This document shows positions 9,854-20,208 of a stretch of 22,020 nt of DNA, in pieces. The notes beneath the pieces were generated by a model that searched no databases, had not been told where the DNA came from, and saw only the letters and a list, made by a program, of their open reading frames with translations. Made by a program: the position numbers and the translations under genes. This DNA comes from Ettlia oleoabundans (Eukaryota; Chlorophyta; Chlorophyceae; Chlamydomonadales), in assembly GCA_019693395.1 (NCBI GenBank), contig JAAMXP010001854.1, forward strand, positions 1-22,020, read 5' to 3'. The stretch's first letter is position 1. Each line of letters begins with the position of its first letter.

Positions 9854-12800
9854 TCAAAACTCTAGGGGCTTGTCAAATCGGCATACACAGTCGTATGTAT
9901 TGCCTCCAAATAGTGTTTCTGCCAGGTGCTGGTTCTTGATCATGGATAGCTTTAGTGCGTCACACTTGAACAGTGCGTCCCAGTTAGTGTGCACGCTGCG
10001 TCCCATGCCCTCGATCACGACTGCAGCAACTAGGAAGACGTGCGCAAAATTAGAGATTGTTTCCGCACATTTCCGCACTCATCATGCTCTTAGCTACATA
10101 TTTATACATATTTAATATAGTGACAATAAGAAACAGCATTACACCAAAATGCCTTGCACAAGCTTACCAAGGTCTGTGCCCGCAGCGGCATCAGCCACTT
10201 CGCTGCTGACACGTCGCAAGTCCAGGCAGGGACTGCCGTGCCCGCTGCCCACAATGAACAACCTACATCAGTGTAGGTAACAGTCACCATGGCATGCAAG
10301 GGATATTAGGATGGTGATTTCAACATACACTGCAGGTTGAGGCTGCTCTACAATGCACTTGTCACATTGTACTCAAGACTGCGAGCCCCACATGTAGCCC
10401 AGAGCAAGTGTGGGCTTTCGCACCTAGGGTCCCGCCAGGGTGATGGCACCGGCTCCCCCCAGTAACCCCTACGCACACGTGTGCGCGTTTGTGGAGACTG
10501 CCTTTGCTGCCCAACTGGCACCTCATTAACCGGTGTGTATTTATTACTGTCAACTTCGCGGCTGCTGAGGGGTGGCTTCGCGGCTGAACCACCTGTTGAA
10601 GCAGCCCACATCGACTCTGCACCTAAGAGTTGCTGCTGCCCTTGGATGCCTGCTGATGTGCTTGCTGATCTTGAGAAGTCCTGCAGAGACGCTGTTCGCA
10701 GTTCTGCGGCTGCCTGCTGACTTGCTGCAGCGCTGCTTGGGCCATCCAGGCCCTCCAGATGCGTCGCCAACGAGGCATGGTGTGGGAGCTGCAATTTTCG
10801 CATTTCTGGCTGCTTGTGCTGCAATGCCTCTGCCAACGAGGATCCTTCTGGCAAAGGAGATCCCAGCAACATGCTGCCACTAATAGGCAGGCTTCGTAGT
10901 GGTGTTGGTGAGATGGTGAACCCTGCATGTATATCGCAGAATACGGAGTTGAGGGCAATCAACCAACGATGCATTGGAACGTGCAGCGTATTGCAGTACT
11001 TGCCTGCTGCACTACGGGCTGCAGGCAGGTCCTCTTGCTGGCTGGAACTACCTGCTGTAAGAGGGTGCACACGGGAAATCCTTGCTGAGTTGCGCTGGTG
11101 CAGGGCACAATGAGGTGTAATGCCAGGGTAGCATACACTGAGCAACAAGAAGAAGGGCACTTCCCGAGAACACGTGCCAAACAATGCTTACCCGTGCACA
11201 GTAGAAATTCAGAACTGGGGATGCGTGGTAGTGCTGCGTGCCCTGCATAATGCCAATAGCAACACCAGCTCAGTGTGCCGCTACCCCTCAAGAGCCGCTA
11301 TGACCCCACCCTAACCCCCCCACCCCCGACACCACCCAACCCCCACACCATCCACCTGCCAGCACACACCCCGGGGAGGCGCGGCGCATAGACAACCATT
11401 ATACCTGGTACAGGGGGGATGTGGCCGCCATTAGCGGCTTCAGCTGCAACAGCCGCATCACGTGCTGCACGGATCGTGGGGCACACCTCCGCGGCCTTGG
11501 CAACGACCTGCAGGTGATGTAAGGCAACCTGGTCCAAAAACAACACTTGTTTGACCAGTATTACTGTGCACTGTGGCGGGCAGGGCTTTCAACTCACGCT
11601 GCGCAGCTCGACTACAGTGATATCGTTAATAGCTGGCAACGAGTTGGCAACCAGCACAACCTGCAGGCAGGCAGGTAGGTGGCGGTTCGCAAATGCCCAC
11701 CACTATGACAAGTGCTGTGCATCAGGCGGGTACGCAGGCAAAACAGGCATGCACAGGACCCATTTCCTACCAGTAGACCACTAGCACCTCGCATACCTCG
11801 GCACCCATTCGCAAAAATTCTCGAGCAAAGGGCAGCATGCCGAGCACCACATCAGCACCCGCATTATCCACAAACATCATGACACGCTTGTAAGGGCTGA
11901 TCACAGGGCCTGCAACGAGCAGGCACTACAGCACCATCAGTCGCACCGCAACAGCTGGAGTGTTGGAGGTAGCAAGATACCAAAGCTGCACGTGTGTAGT
12001 GTTGCCCAGTTTGTGTGCACCCACCCATTCCATCTTTATCAAGAATGCTCTTGCTGAACCAGACCTGCGGGGCATTTGACATGTTTTACTTCATATGTTA
12101 ACATGTTCAAAGAATGTGCTGGGGTAGAATCTGACAAACAACATGCACACTCCAGATGCATTGCAGTTGTTTGGCCCCCTTTGTCGCCCAGTTGATTGTC
12201 CACCCCACCTTTGCAAACTCGTCAAAATCATCGACTCGCCAGGGTCGTTGGCTCAACTTTGTACGAGCCTGCAGCATCGCACACCAAAACCTTTCGCTCA
12301 TGGGTGCGGCAAGCCTGCAGCTTTACACATTTGCTGGGTGCACCAAGCCAAGAAGTCACCTCCTTGTACATCTCCAAAATGGTGGCATTCTGGTACAAAT
12401 CCACGCAGGCCTTAGCACCCCAATCAAAAATGTTGGCAGCCAGCACGCCCTGCAGGACAAGACAAATAGCACGAACTTGTTCGAAATAATTACTACATTT
12501 TTATTATAATGTAATTTTATTATAAAGCAGGAGATGGGTTACGTTGAAGTTGGTAGCCTCGCCGCAGTGGGTTAGGGTCGCCGCAGTGGGTTAGGAGAGA
12601 GGTGAATAAACCAGGTGAGGGCACTGACTTTACCTGTAACAGGGCAAGGAGTCGCTGCTCAAGTGGCAGCTCATCTAACTCAGTTAAAAGATCCGGCAAC
12701 ACCTCAAGTGCTGAACTATTTTCACGCTCTTTGTCCTTCCTACAACTAGCAGGCTGTGCCAATTATTCATTGCAGTACCATAAAAGTGCATGTGCGCGCG

Positions 12801-15800
12801 TGCTGGGGAGTGGCGGGCAGTGGGTGCTTAGGTGGGTTGGCTGGGAATGCAAGCAATAACAAGCAATGCAACACACTGATTGATCTAGTACTAAACGCAG
12901 CCGAACAACATGCAGCTTGCCTGTACACATCTGCAAAGCCAAACTCCCGTAGACACTCTTCACGGAGCTCAAACAGATCTGCCAAGCCCAGCTGGCCATA
13001 TGCCCCGGGTTTGCTTCTGCGCAGAACATAGGCAACAGGAAGGGAACCAAGGACAGATACATCGCATTTTCAGTCAACATATGAGTTTTGAGCAAACTGA
13101 GCTGGACAGCTTACTGACCTTAACCGCGTCAGGTGTAAATCTAATGCACGTCCAAATGCAGCTGCCCGCCGCTGCGCTTCTGCAGTGTTTCCTTCGCTGG
13201 TAGCAGCCTTCTCCACCACCTGTGGTATCTGGTCCTGCAAAGAACATAACAACCAAGCAACGCACGCCAGGTAAACGCCAGTGGTGGGTGCTGCAGGCAA
13301 AAGATGATGCTAAACCCTGCTGCTGCACCCAGATTGTGCACACGGAGACCCTCAGCAATGCTATGCCCAAAGAACTTCAATGTTATGCCCAAAAGAACTT
13401 CCCATGCTTGCCTGCAGAATACCAATCCAGTACGCCATCTCCGTGGCATCGCTATTGATGTCAATCGTCGAGGGATTGTAAGCCTGCGATTTATGGCAAC
13501 TTTTAAGCAACAAGTGGTATGCCCCAGAGCCCGCTGCCCGGTGCAAGTGCACTTGCAGTCGCACGCAATCCCACCGGTAAAGTGGCATGACCGGCTACTC
13601 CCGCATCAACAGCATCTGCCAGCAGCGGGAATGGCTCAGCAGTTGGTTGGTAGTGCAGAACGCCGACGTGAAAATTAATGCGCTGCTGCTGCCGATGAAC
13701 TGCTGCTGCCGCTGTCGCTGCTAGTGCATCGCACACATCTGCAGAGGCTTTAGCACGCCGCATTTGCTGGCGCTGCTGCATTAAAGCTCTGCAGGCGTAG
13801 CAACATAGTAATAGCTAGAACACATGATGCTGTGCTGTTGCTAGTGCAGTTTGGCATCCATCAGCATAGATCGTAGTTGCAACCATCAGCATAGATTGTA
13901 AAGCAGACATTAGCCAGAGACCATGCTATAAATTCTTACCGTTCATGCTCTGCCTTGGCTGCCTCAGAAATAGGACGCCCGACTGCCACGAACTTTTCCA
14001 CCCAGTTGATCTTGTCAGGCAGGCCTTCACAACGCAGTTGAGAAAGAAAACTCACAATTCACCCAAGGAGTGTAGTTTCAACCAGCTTGCCAAGAGCTAC
14101 TAACCTGTGATGGCAGGGCCATGCACCTCGCCGCCCATGACAGGTGCACCCATGCTGAAACGTTCCACAAAGCGAGCTCGAACCTGCCGTTGATATGCAA
14201 CAATGTATCAAATACGCCTCAAGACTAGTCTTGCTGACAAAACAAACATGCGTAGATGCCAGCGGCAAGGACAGGAAGCACACCTTGTGTGCGTCTTTCA
14301 CGTTGGTTCCTTGCAGCGTTTGCAGTGCTTGCACCTTCATAAAGGCGCCCACTGCATATAACCACCTGATCATGAAAATCCAATGTTGTATTGCTTATGA
14401 TACACCACCCCCACAACGCACCCGCTCCCAGAAATCCTTCATGCCGAAGAAACATGGCAGCCATCTCGCCCTGCATAGGCTTACGGAAAGCATCAATGTT
14501 GGTGTGGGATGGCCGTATGAAACATGAAGTTCACAAACTGTAATAATGTACCTTGCTCCAAAAACGAATGGCAAAGCTGATTGTGTCCATGGTGTAGGGG
14601 TGCCCACGAATAAAAAAACCGCCAAAAAAAATGCGGTTAAGATTGTACCTGCGAAACTCGGCACCATGCGTGGTGCTGTTGCCAGAAACCAAGGATGTAG
14701 CACATCCATATACGCACACATACGCCACATGGCCATACTAATGTCACCTCTTTGCATTGAGATATGCCAATTGGCCAATATTGTAGCTTATCATGCGGCA
14801 CAGCGACTGAACCACATCAGCAGGGTTATATTGCTCCAGTGTCTGCATGGTGCATTGGTTATCACAGCGATATGGCGGCTAGAGGTGTTGCGCTGCTTCC
14901 TGCCTCAGCAGGCATGACAGTGCGAAACATAGCTTGTCAAGCCATTGCACACCGACTTGACCTCTGTTAACAACATGTTCTACCTGGGGCTGGTTAATAA
15001 CCTTCCCAAAGCTGCTGGCAATTGTATTGGCTACAGTGGTTTGCATGGCGGGTTGCGAGTAGACAAGGATAAGTGGTAAGTCATGAAAGCCATCAGCACT
15101 GTGGAACGAAACAAGTAGTTGTAACTTGTACTTTAATGCAACACTTTATAGAGGGCTGAGCACCACCATAGCAGTTCTTATAGCAGTTCTTGGTGTGCAT
15201 GGGATGCACAAGTGTGACAACCTGAGAGGCCAATTCCCGTGTAGTCCCTTCCCCCATAAATGTCCCCCACAAGCATGTCCACCTGCACATACAACAGCCC
15301 CACAACAAACAACAAACTTCAGCAGCAAGCCATAGCACGAGGCAAGAAGTCCAGCAAGAGCAACTCACATTGCTGTTGTCCCCTTGGCTGCTGAGCGACA
15401 GAATGTCATCAAAGTTGTCCATTCCAGTGAGCAACTTGCATAAGCCCCAAAAAGTTCCGCCGCCAATGTTGGTGCCTTCAAAGCCATACCATAAGGAATG
15501 CTAACAGCCAAGTTGCAACTGCAACTGCCCTATGAGCTCTTTCTTTATTCATAACTTCTGCTTACGTTCGCCTTTGAGTGGACGTGTGCTCAACACCAAA
15601 AACGTCGCACCTGATACCCTCTGGAACTTGCTCTCCCCATCCACACGAACCATACTTACACCACTACCAATGTTCACAAGGAGATACGGATAGTGGTCTG
15701 CAAGGATATAGGATCGAGCAAACTCTGTGACCTGGTTTGCAAAACCTAGGCTGATTATATTCGCAAGCAATGAGATAATCTACATTGCTCATGCACCACC

Positions 15801-17247
15801 ACGTCAACTTCCATCTTCCATTTAGCAACTTGAACATGAAACATGCAAAACTGCTGTGATTATTGGTCAGAGTCACATTTGCTTACCTGCTGTAGGCAAG
15901 TCGACAAATGTCATCTCACCGTTCTCATACTGGAAAGCCTCATGACGAACTGCAGCAAGCGCTTCTGCGAGCAACCATGTAATCATCAGATACCGAGGCA
16001 TGCACGCAGCACAAATCAAGACTTACCGGCATTCAAGAGGAAGTTGCAGCCATCTACCATGCAGGCCATCTCATCCTCGCCCTCAATGATGAGGCCTAGG
16101 CGCTCCCTGAACAGCTGCAAAGGGCACAAGCATGTATTTTGCAACAAGTGTCGTTATGCATGGGGCAAAAAAACAATTCAATGTGCCTGCATACATTGAC
16201 ATGCCTCACTTCTGCAAACTTGTATGCCCCGCCGCCTGTTGCTTTCACACGCATCTTCCTACCGCTGCCATCGCGGCTGCAATGCAGGCCTGCAATATTA
16301 AACCATATCCGCAGACCACAATGATGATGCCAGCAATGTCAGTTGCGGGGGTGAGAGAGCCATAGGACAGAGGATGCCAAGTGCCTGTCGCGGAGACAAG
16401 ATTAAAGCAACGACAATAAATCTCACTCTTAGCCTCTATGAATGCAATGCATTCGTCCACTTTTGCAGTCTCAAACTTGACAAAATGCAGCTTTCCTGCA
16501 TCGATTATGGAACAAAACTGCTAAAAAGGGTGCCAATCACTTCACAGGCAGGGTTATTAAACGTGGGGGATGTGTCCTTTTGACCCCTAGAATGGTTGCC
16601 AAGAGCCTGCACAATGCCCTGCAACGGGGCGGTGCAACCAAGATGTCACTCCCTGACGGGTTAAACAGGCAAGCCTGGCGATCCACCTCCTCTAGCTGGC
16701 TTCGCAGCTGTTCCTTGCATGTCGCTCTCCAATGCAGCCGTTCCAGGCTGGCACCTGATGTCAGTGTCCATTCTGAAATAGACCAGTTTGATCAGGGAAC
16801 CACCTGCGAGGTTGAAGGCACAGTGTAAAAGTGTGTAGTTAATGCTCGCACGTATCTACTATATTCGTTCATCGCACCAGAGATCGCACCAGGCCAAACT
16901 CTGTCCCAAGCACACTGGTAGCAGGCCACAAGGCATCCCTTTGGTCGCCTGCGCACCTATGTCTAGGGCGATATGGGACACGTAGTCGCTCTGGTGAGGG
17001 AGCACGATGCAAGGCGCATCCTTCTTGGTGGTGTTGCCTCCTGCAATATACAAGGCTATAATATGCCTTGTCGAGTCTTGCGCCTTCGTCGGGCCAATGC
17101 TACGTGACAGCCAGCAGCAGTGGCTGATTTTTACGTACCACTGTCTGCAGCGAGGTGAGCGTCCTGGCTAATAATAGCATCTGTGAGGTCCAAATGAGAT
17201 GTTGATTGAGGTGTCCCACCATGCCCGCGAGCCTCCATGCCCGCCAT
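9854..17247 (-). CDS. PANK2: Pantothenate kinase fused to DUF89 phosphatase (plant PANK2 / animal PANK4 type)
   Basis: The 32 exons (minus) are 17247-17139, 17040-16957, 16803-16687, 16495-16427, 16289-16210, 16114-16027, 15949-15887, 15697-15611, 15475-15369, 15282-15222, 15030-14984, 14842-14748, 14648-14552, 14470-14422, 14351-14284, 14183-14105, 14024-13940, 13788-13575, 13483-13412, 13234-13119, 13016-12921, 12745-12634, 12449-12360, 12268-12209, 12064-12025, 11909-11797, 11660-11598, 11507-11405, 11054-11004, 10922-10424, 10262-10168, 10020-9854; together 1091 aa in one phase. Kinase half (to ~residue 400): [66 protein letters not shown]168 (DEMAC) and R230 (QRVSG), which are lost in inactive PANK4, are present, so the first step of CoA synthesis is probably catalysed. 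DUF89 half: FVDNAGAD (D743/N744), ANSLPAIND (N772) and IEGMGR; in PANK4 this domain dephosphorylates 4'-phosphopantetheine and damaged forms of it. The family's N-terminal [16 protein letters not shown] supports the start. A linker at residues 822-1005 is unusual. Confidence 0.97.
11304..11356. repeat. C-rich low-complexity tract in a PANK2 intron
   Basis: Alternating CCCC and ACC/CCCCAC runs lie in the intron between the 11507-11405 and 11054-11004 exons. On the sense (minus) strand this is G-rich. It is simple sequence. Confidence 0.8.
12559..12595. repeat. 18-bp tandem repeat in a PANK2 intron
   Basis: TCGCCGCAGTGGGTTAGG is present twice (12559-12576 and 12578-12595) with one base between. 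It lies in the intron between the 12745-12634 and 12449-12360 exons, next to an AT-rich block at 12495-12526 that itself repeats TTTTATTATAA. Confidence 0.85.
13859..13900. repeat. 17-bp direct repeat in a PANK2 intron
   Basis: CATCAGCATAGATYGTA occurs at 13859-13875 and 13884-13900, in the intron between exons 14024-13940 and 13788-13575. One base differs. Confidence 0.8.
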
Positions 17248-17722
17248 GACCCTGTGTCTGTATGAAAGCTCCCGCCGGGCCAGCGGCAGTGGCGCTCGGT
17301 GTCACAACCTGCCAACAAGTGCTATGACGCCGTCACAGTGCGGGCTGATTGATGCCCGAGAATTTGTCAGCCTATTTATCGCTTGATAAAAAAGAGCACC
17401 GAGCAAAAAGGGAGCGAAGCCTTCCTTGTCAGGTTCAACCGTGCCGTCCCAGAAAACTATGCTTGTTTTGGTGACCAAAGTTACCTCAAACTGGAGCATC
17501 AGTACATCAGACTGAGATAATCCATAGAACCCGCCACACTGTATTGCTTTCTGCGCTGCTGTACAGCAAGGCGCTGTCTTTTATTGCTCATCCTTTGCTA
17601 CTCCCTATGCCAACGATACCTATACAAGCATAGACACAGTCACTAGGTTGCGAAACGGCACCGACACCAGAGGCCCAGGGCGGACTCGCGCTGAGTCCGT
17701 GCCCCGAGCGGCGTTGCCCGCT
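17248..17722. promoter_or_regulatory. Shared divergent promoter region (PANK2 / PEX13)
   Basis: This 475-base gap lies between the PANK2 and PEX13 starts, which read away from each other. It should contain both promoters and 5' UTRs. It includes an A-rich stretch near 17388-17412. No open frame here resembles a protein. No specific factor site can be assigned by eye. Confidence 0.55.
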
Positions 17723-19588
17723 ATGTCAGGTAGCCGCTGAGTGTGTTGGGTCGTTTGTCTTGCCCACGGAACTGCTGACGTCTGGTACTCAGGTTCCGTG
17801 TTCGGCACACTGCCGCGCAGGCCGCGCACCATTGAAACCTTGGGAGCGAGCGGGGCAGAGCACGGGCAGTGCTGGTGACGGCCTTCCTAAACCCTGGGAA
17901 CGGGCGGCAGGTGTGCAGGCGGCCAGGAGTGCTGCCCTTGGAGTCCCTGCGCAGCAACCACCACACCCCTCACGTGCACTATTGATGTCATTGGTAGTAA
18001 TATGACAGCTTCACTAAAAATCATATGCAGTCTACCTGCAGGTGCCCCGGCACAGACCGTGACGCCAGCCACAGCCACAACCAACGCGCTGGAAGCCGTC
18101 ACAGCCGGTGCTGGCAACACAGCAGGCCAGCCGCCACGTCCTTGGGAGCGCCAAGGGGCTACGACATATGGGTCCGCAAACATCAGCTGCGGACCTGGAT
18201 ACGGCAGTGGTTATGGCACTGCTTACAGCAGTGGTTATGGCACTGCTTACAGCCGGTACGCCCCTCGCAGGTCTCTGCCGTTTCCTCCTGGGGGGGGACT
18301 GGCTCTCCCTGTCTGGGTGGTTCCACCTTGAAACATACTTGGTTGCAAGGAGTGAATGCAGGCCATATGGAGCCCACGGCAGCGGCATGTATGGCAGCTA
18401 TGGTGGCATGTACGGTGGCAGCATGTATGGCCGACCAGGCGTGTATGGGAGCGGTGTGTATGGAGCAGGTGTTGCCACGTGCACTGTTGCAATGCACTGG
18501 GTTTGATTGTTGGGAGATGGGCAGACGAAGGACATTGTGTGCGGGTTCTTTCAACTCCAAGTTGGCCTTGCAAGCATGCAGGCAAATGCCCAGATGCCAC
18601 CAAGTGTGGCTCCCCCTATTTGCAGGGTATGGCACGGGCATGTATGGCAGCGGGATGTATGGCGGCGTTGGCATGCAAGGCGTCTACTCTGGGGGCATGT
18701 ACGGAGCCCTTAAGGGTGAGCGCACTTGCTTCCAGGGCTATGCTGGTGTTTTTTGCAGTTGGGAAATATCTAATTCATTACCCTTTACTATTGACAAAGG
18801 CTGGTTCTGTCAAATGTCATTGCAGGGCCATATGACCCCAGTGACCCCAACGCCCTTCCCCAACCGCCCTCTGCATGGCAGGCCATGCTACATGCTGTTT
18901 CTGGTGCGTGTGTGGGCCGCATGCATGCATGCATGCCCACATAGGTACGTTGTGTGCCGGTGTGTCGAGGCAGCAGCATGGGAGCAGCTGGAACATTGGT
19001 TGCCGCTTCGTTCATGCAACTTTTTCTATAAAGTTTAGTCTGCACCCTGCCTCTCTTCTGATGCTTGCAGGGGTGGTCCACTTTTTTGGCCGCCTCTCGT
19101 TCTTGGTGGACGAGAACGCACATGCGGTGCATTTCTTTATTTCTGCCCTTCTGCAGCTGCTGGACAGGTGGGGGCAAAACCTGAGCAAGCTTGGACCTGC
19201 ATCATTGCGAGTCATTTTCGTGTAACTCAGCTGTCATGCACAGGACTGTGCATCAGGGTGACGCGCTGTGGTCTTTCACCTTGTCAACCCTGCTGCACCA
19301 ACTCCTTCCTGTTGCAGGTTCGGGTCGCTGTACGGTGAGCTTGCACGCTTTGTTCTGCGCTTGCTTGGCTTCAAGCATCGAGAGAAGGAGAAATTGTTGC
19401 CGGCAGCATCAAACTCGCATCAATCGGTGCAGCAGTCGTTACAGCAGCAGCAGGCGGCGATCCCAGCCTCACATACACAAAGACCAGTACATAAACTGCG
19501 TGGTCTGCCCGGCATGCCTCCGCCAGCTACTGTCACCGGTCCATCTGCCAGCGCCAGCAGGCAATGGGAGAGCTTTTGGGCCAAGTAG
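17723..19588 (+). CDS. PEX13: Peroxin 13, peroxisomal docking/translocation protein
   Basis: Exons 17723-17729, 17821-17910, 18042-18255, 18362-18468, 18626-18715, 18826-18903, 19071-19167, 19318-19588 join in phase to 317 aa (Arabidopsis PEX13 is about 300). PEX13 sits in the peroxisome membrane and, with PEX14 and PEX5, imports matrix proteins. The N-terminus carries three PWER motifs (residues 8-12, 26-30 and in exon 3). Residues ~80-170 are a Tyr/Gly repeat domain (GMYGSYGGMYGGSMYG), the part that in studied PEX13 forms a cohesive import meshwork. PYDPSDPNALPQPPSAW leads into the membrane region VVHFFGRLSFLVDEN...FFISALLQLLDRFGSLYGELARFVLRLLG (about 196-250). The protein ends in QWESFWAK, like the plant W-x-x-x-W tail. 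As in plants there is no SH3 domain. The ATG is inferred: a 7-base first coding exon (ATGTCAG) before GTAGCC gives MSGRAPLKPWER, closely like plant N-termini. Confidence 0.94.
18206..18253 (+). repeat. Perfect 24-bp tandem duplication inside PEX13 coding sequence
   Basis: Two identical 24-base units at 18206-18229 and 18230-18253 encode SGYGTAYS twice, adding one unit to the Tyr/Gly domain. The copies are identical at third positions too, so the duplication is recent or maintained. Confidence 0.95.
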
Positions 19589-20208
19589 GTCTTTAGATGT
19601 TGCAACTGGGCTGTGGCTAGCTTTGCCTGTTCCAAGCCATCATGCAATACCAATGCCATCACTGGTTGAAGGTGGCGCTAGTCATTTGTGACGCCCGCCA
19701 TCCATTACGCTCTTAGAAAGTGACGTTACTTGATTGAGCGAGTCCCAGGTCAATGTCATGGGGACAGTTGGTACTCCCCCGGCCCTTCTTAAACACACAA
19801 ACTTCGATGTAATTAGACACACAAACTTCGATGTAAAAGAGAATGGTTGACTCAGGTCTTCGCAGTAACATGTGTTGTACTCGTCATGTTTGAGAGCCCT
19901 GCCGGCACCGCAGCGCTCACTGCCACTTTCTTTTCAACACACAAGTGGTGTTCACCATAACGGTAACGTACAGATTTCCTGCAGGTGAACCAGCAAACAA
20001 TCGGACTACAATCCATAGTCTGACCTCTACTTTAACTTGTGATTACAGGGAACCACCTCCCGCCTGCCAGCTGCATGGCCACGTACTTTGGTACATGCGA
20101 AAACGTATCATGAGCAAGGAATAAAAAGCACAGAACTCTGATGGTGTTTGGGGTTGATTAGTCTTCTCGGGTGCCCTCTATTTATTCTTCTTAGAAGATC
20201 ACAATGTC
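19589..20208. other. Convergent intergenic region between PEX13 and LHCA
   Basis: This 620-base stretch holds the two 3' UTRs. Plus-strand TGTAA motifs at 19808-19812 and 19832-19836 are candidate PEX13 poly(A) signals, 220-244 bases past the stop. On the minus strand TGTAA at 20047-20043 lies 162 bases past the LHCA stop. No further gene is seen. Confidence 0.6.
19793..19836 (+). repeat. 24-bp-period tandem repeat carrying two poly(A) signals
   Basis: The 20-base unit ACACACAAACTTCGATGTAA is present at 19793-19812 and 19817-19836, identical in both copies. Each copy ends in TGTAA, the green-algal poly(A) motif, downstream of PEX13. Confidence 0.9.

Noticed and set aside
12571..12577. TTAGGG-like telomeric motif
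   Set aside because: It is a single GGTTAGGG inside an 18-bp intron repeat, not an array, and green-algal telomeres normally use TTTAGGG or TTTTAGGG.
16570..16680. Continuation of the PANK2 exon past 16687 in another frame ([18 protein letters not shown])
   Set aside because: The conserved [11 protein letters not shown] junction requires the donor at 16686 in the other frame, so this is intron.
18183..18674. Minus-strand open frame of 163 codons across PEX13
   Set aside because: It is the reverse complement of the Tyr/Gly repeat and its introns, which keeps several frames open. The plus strand clearly encodes PEX13.
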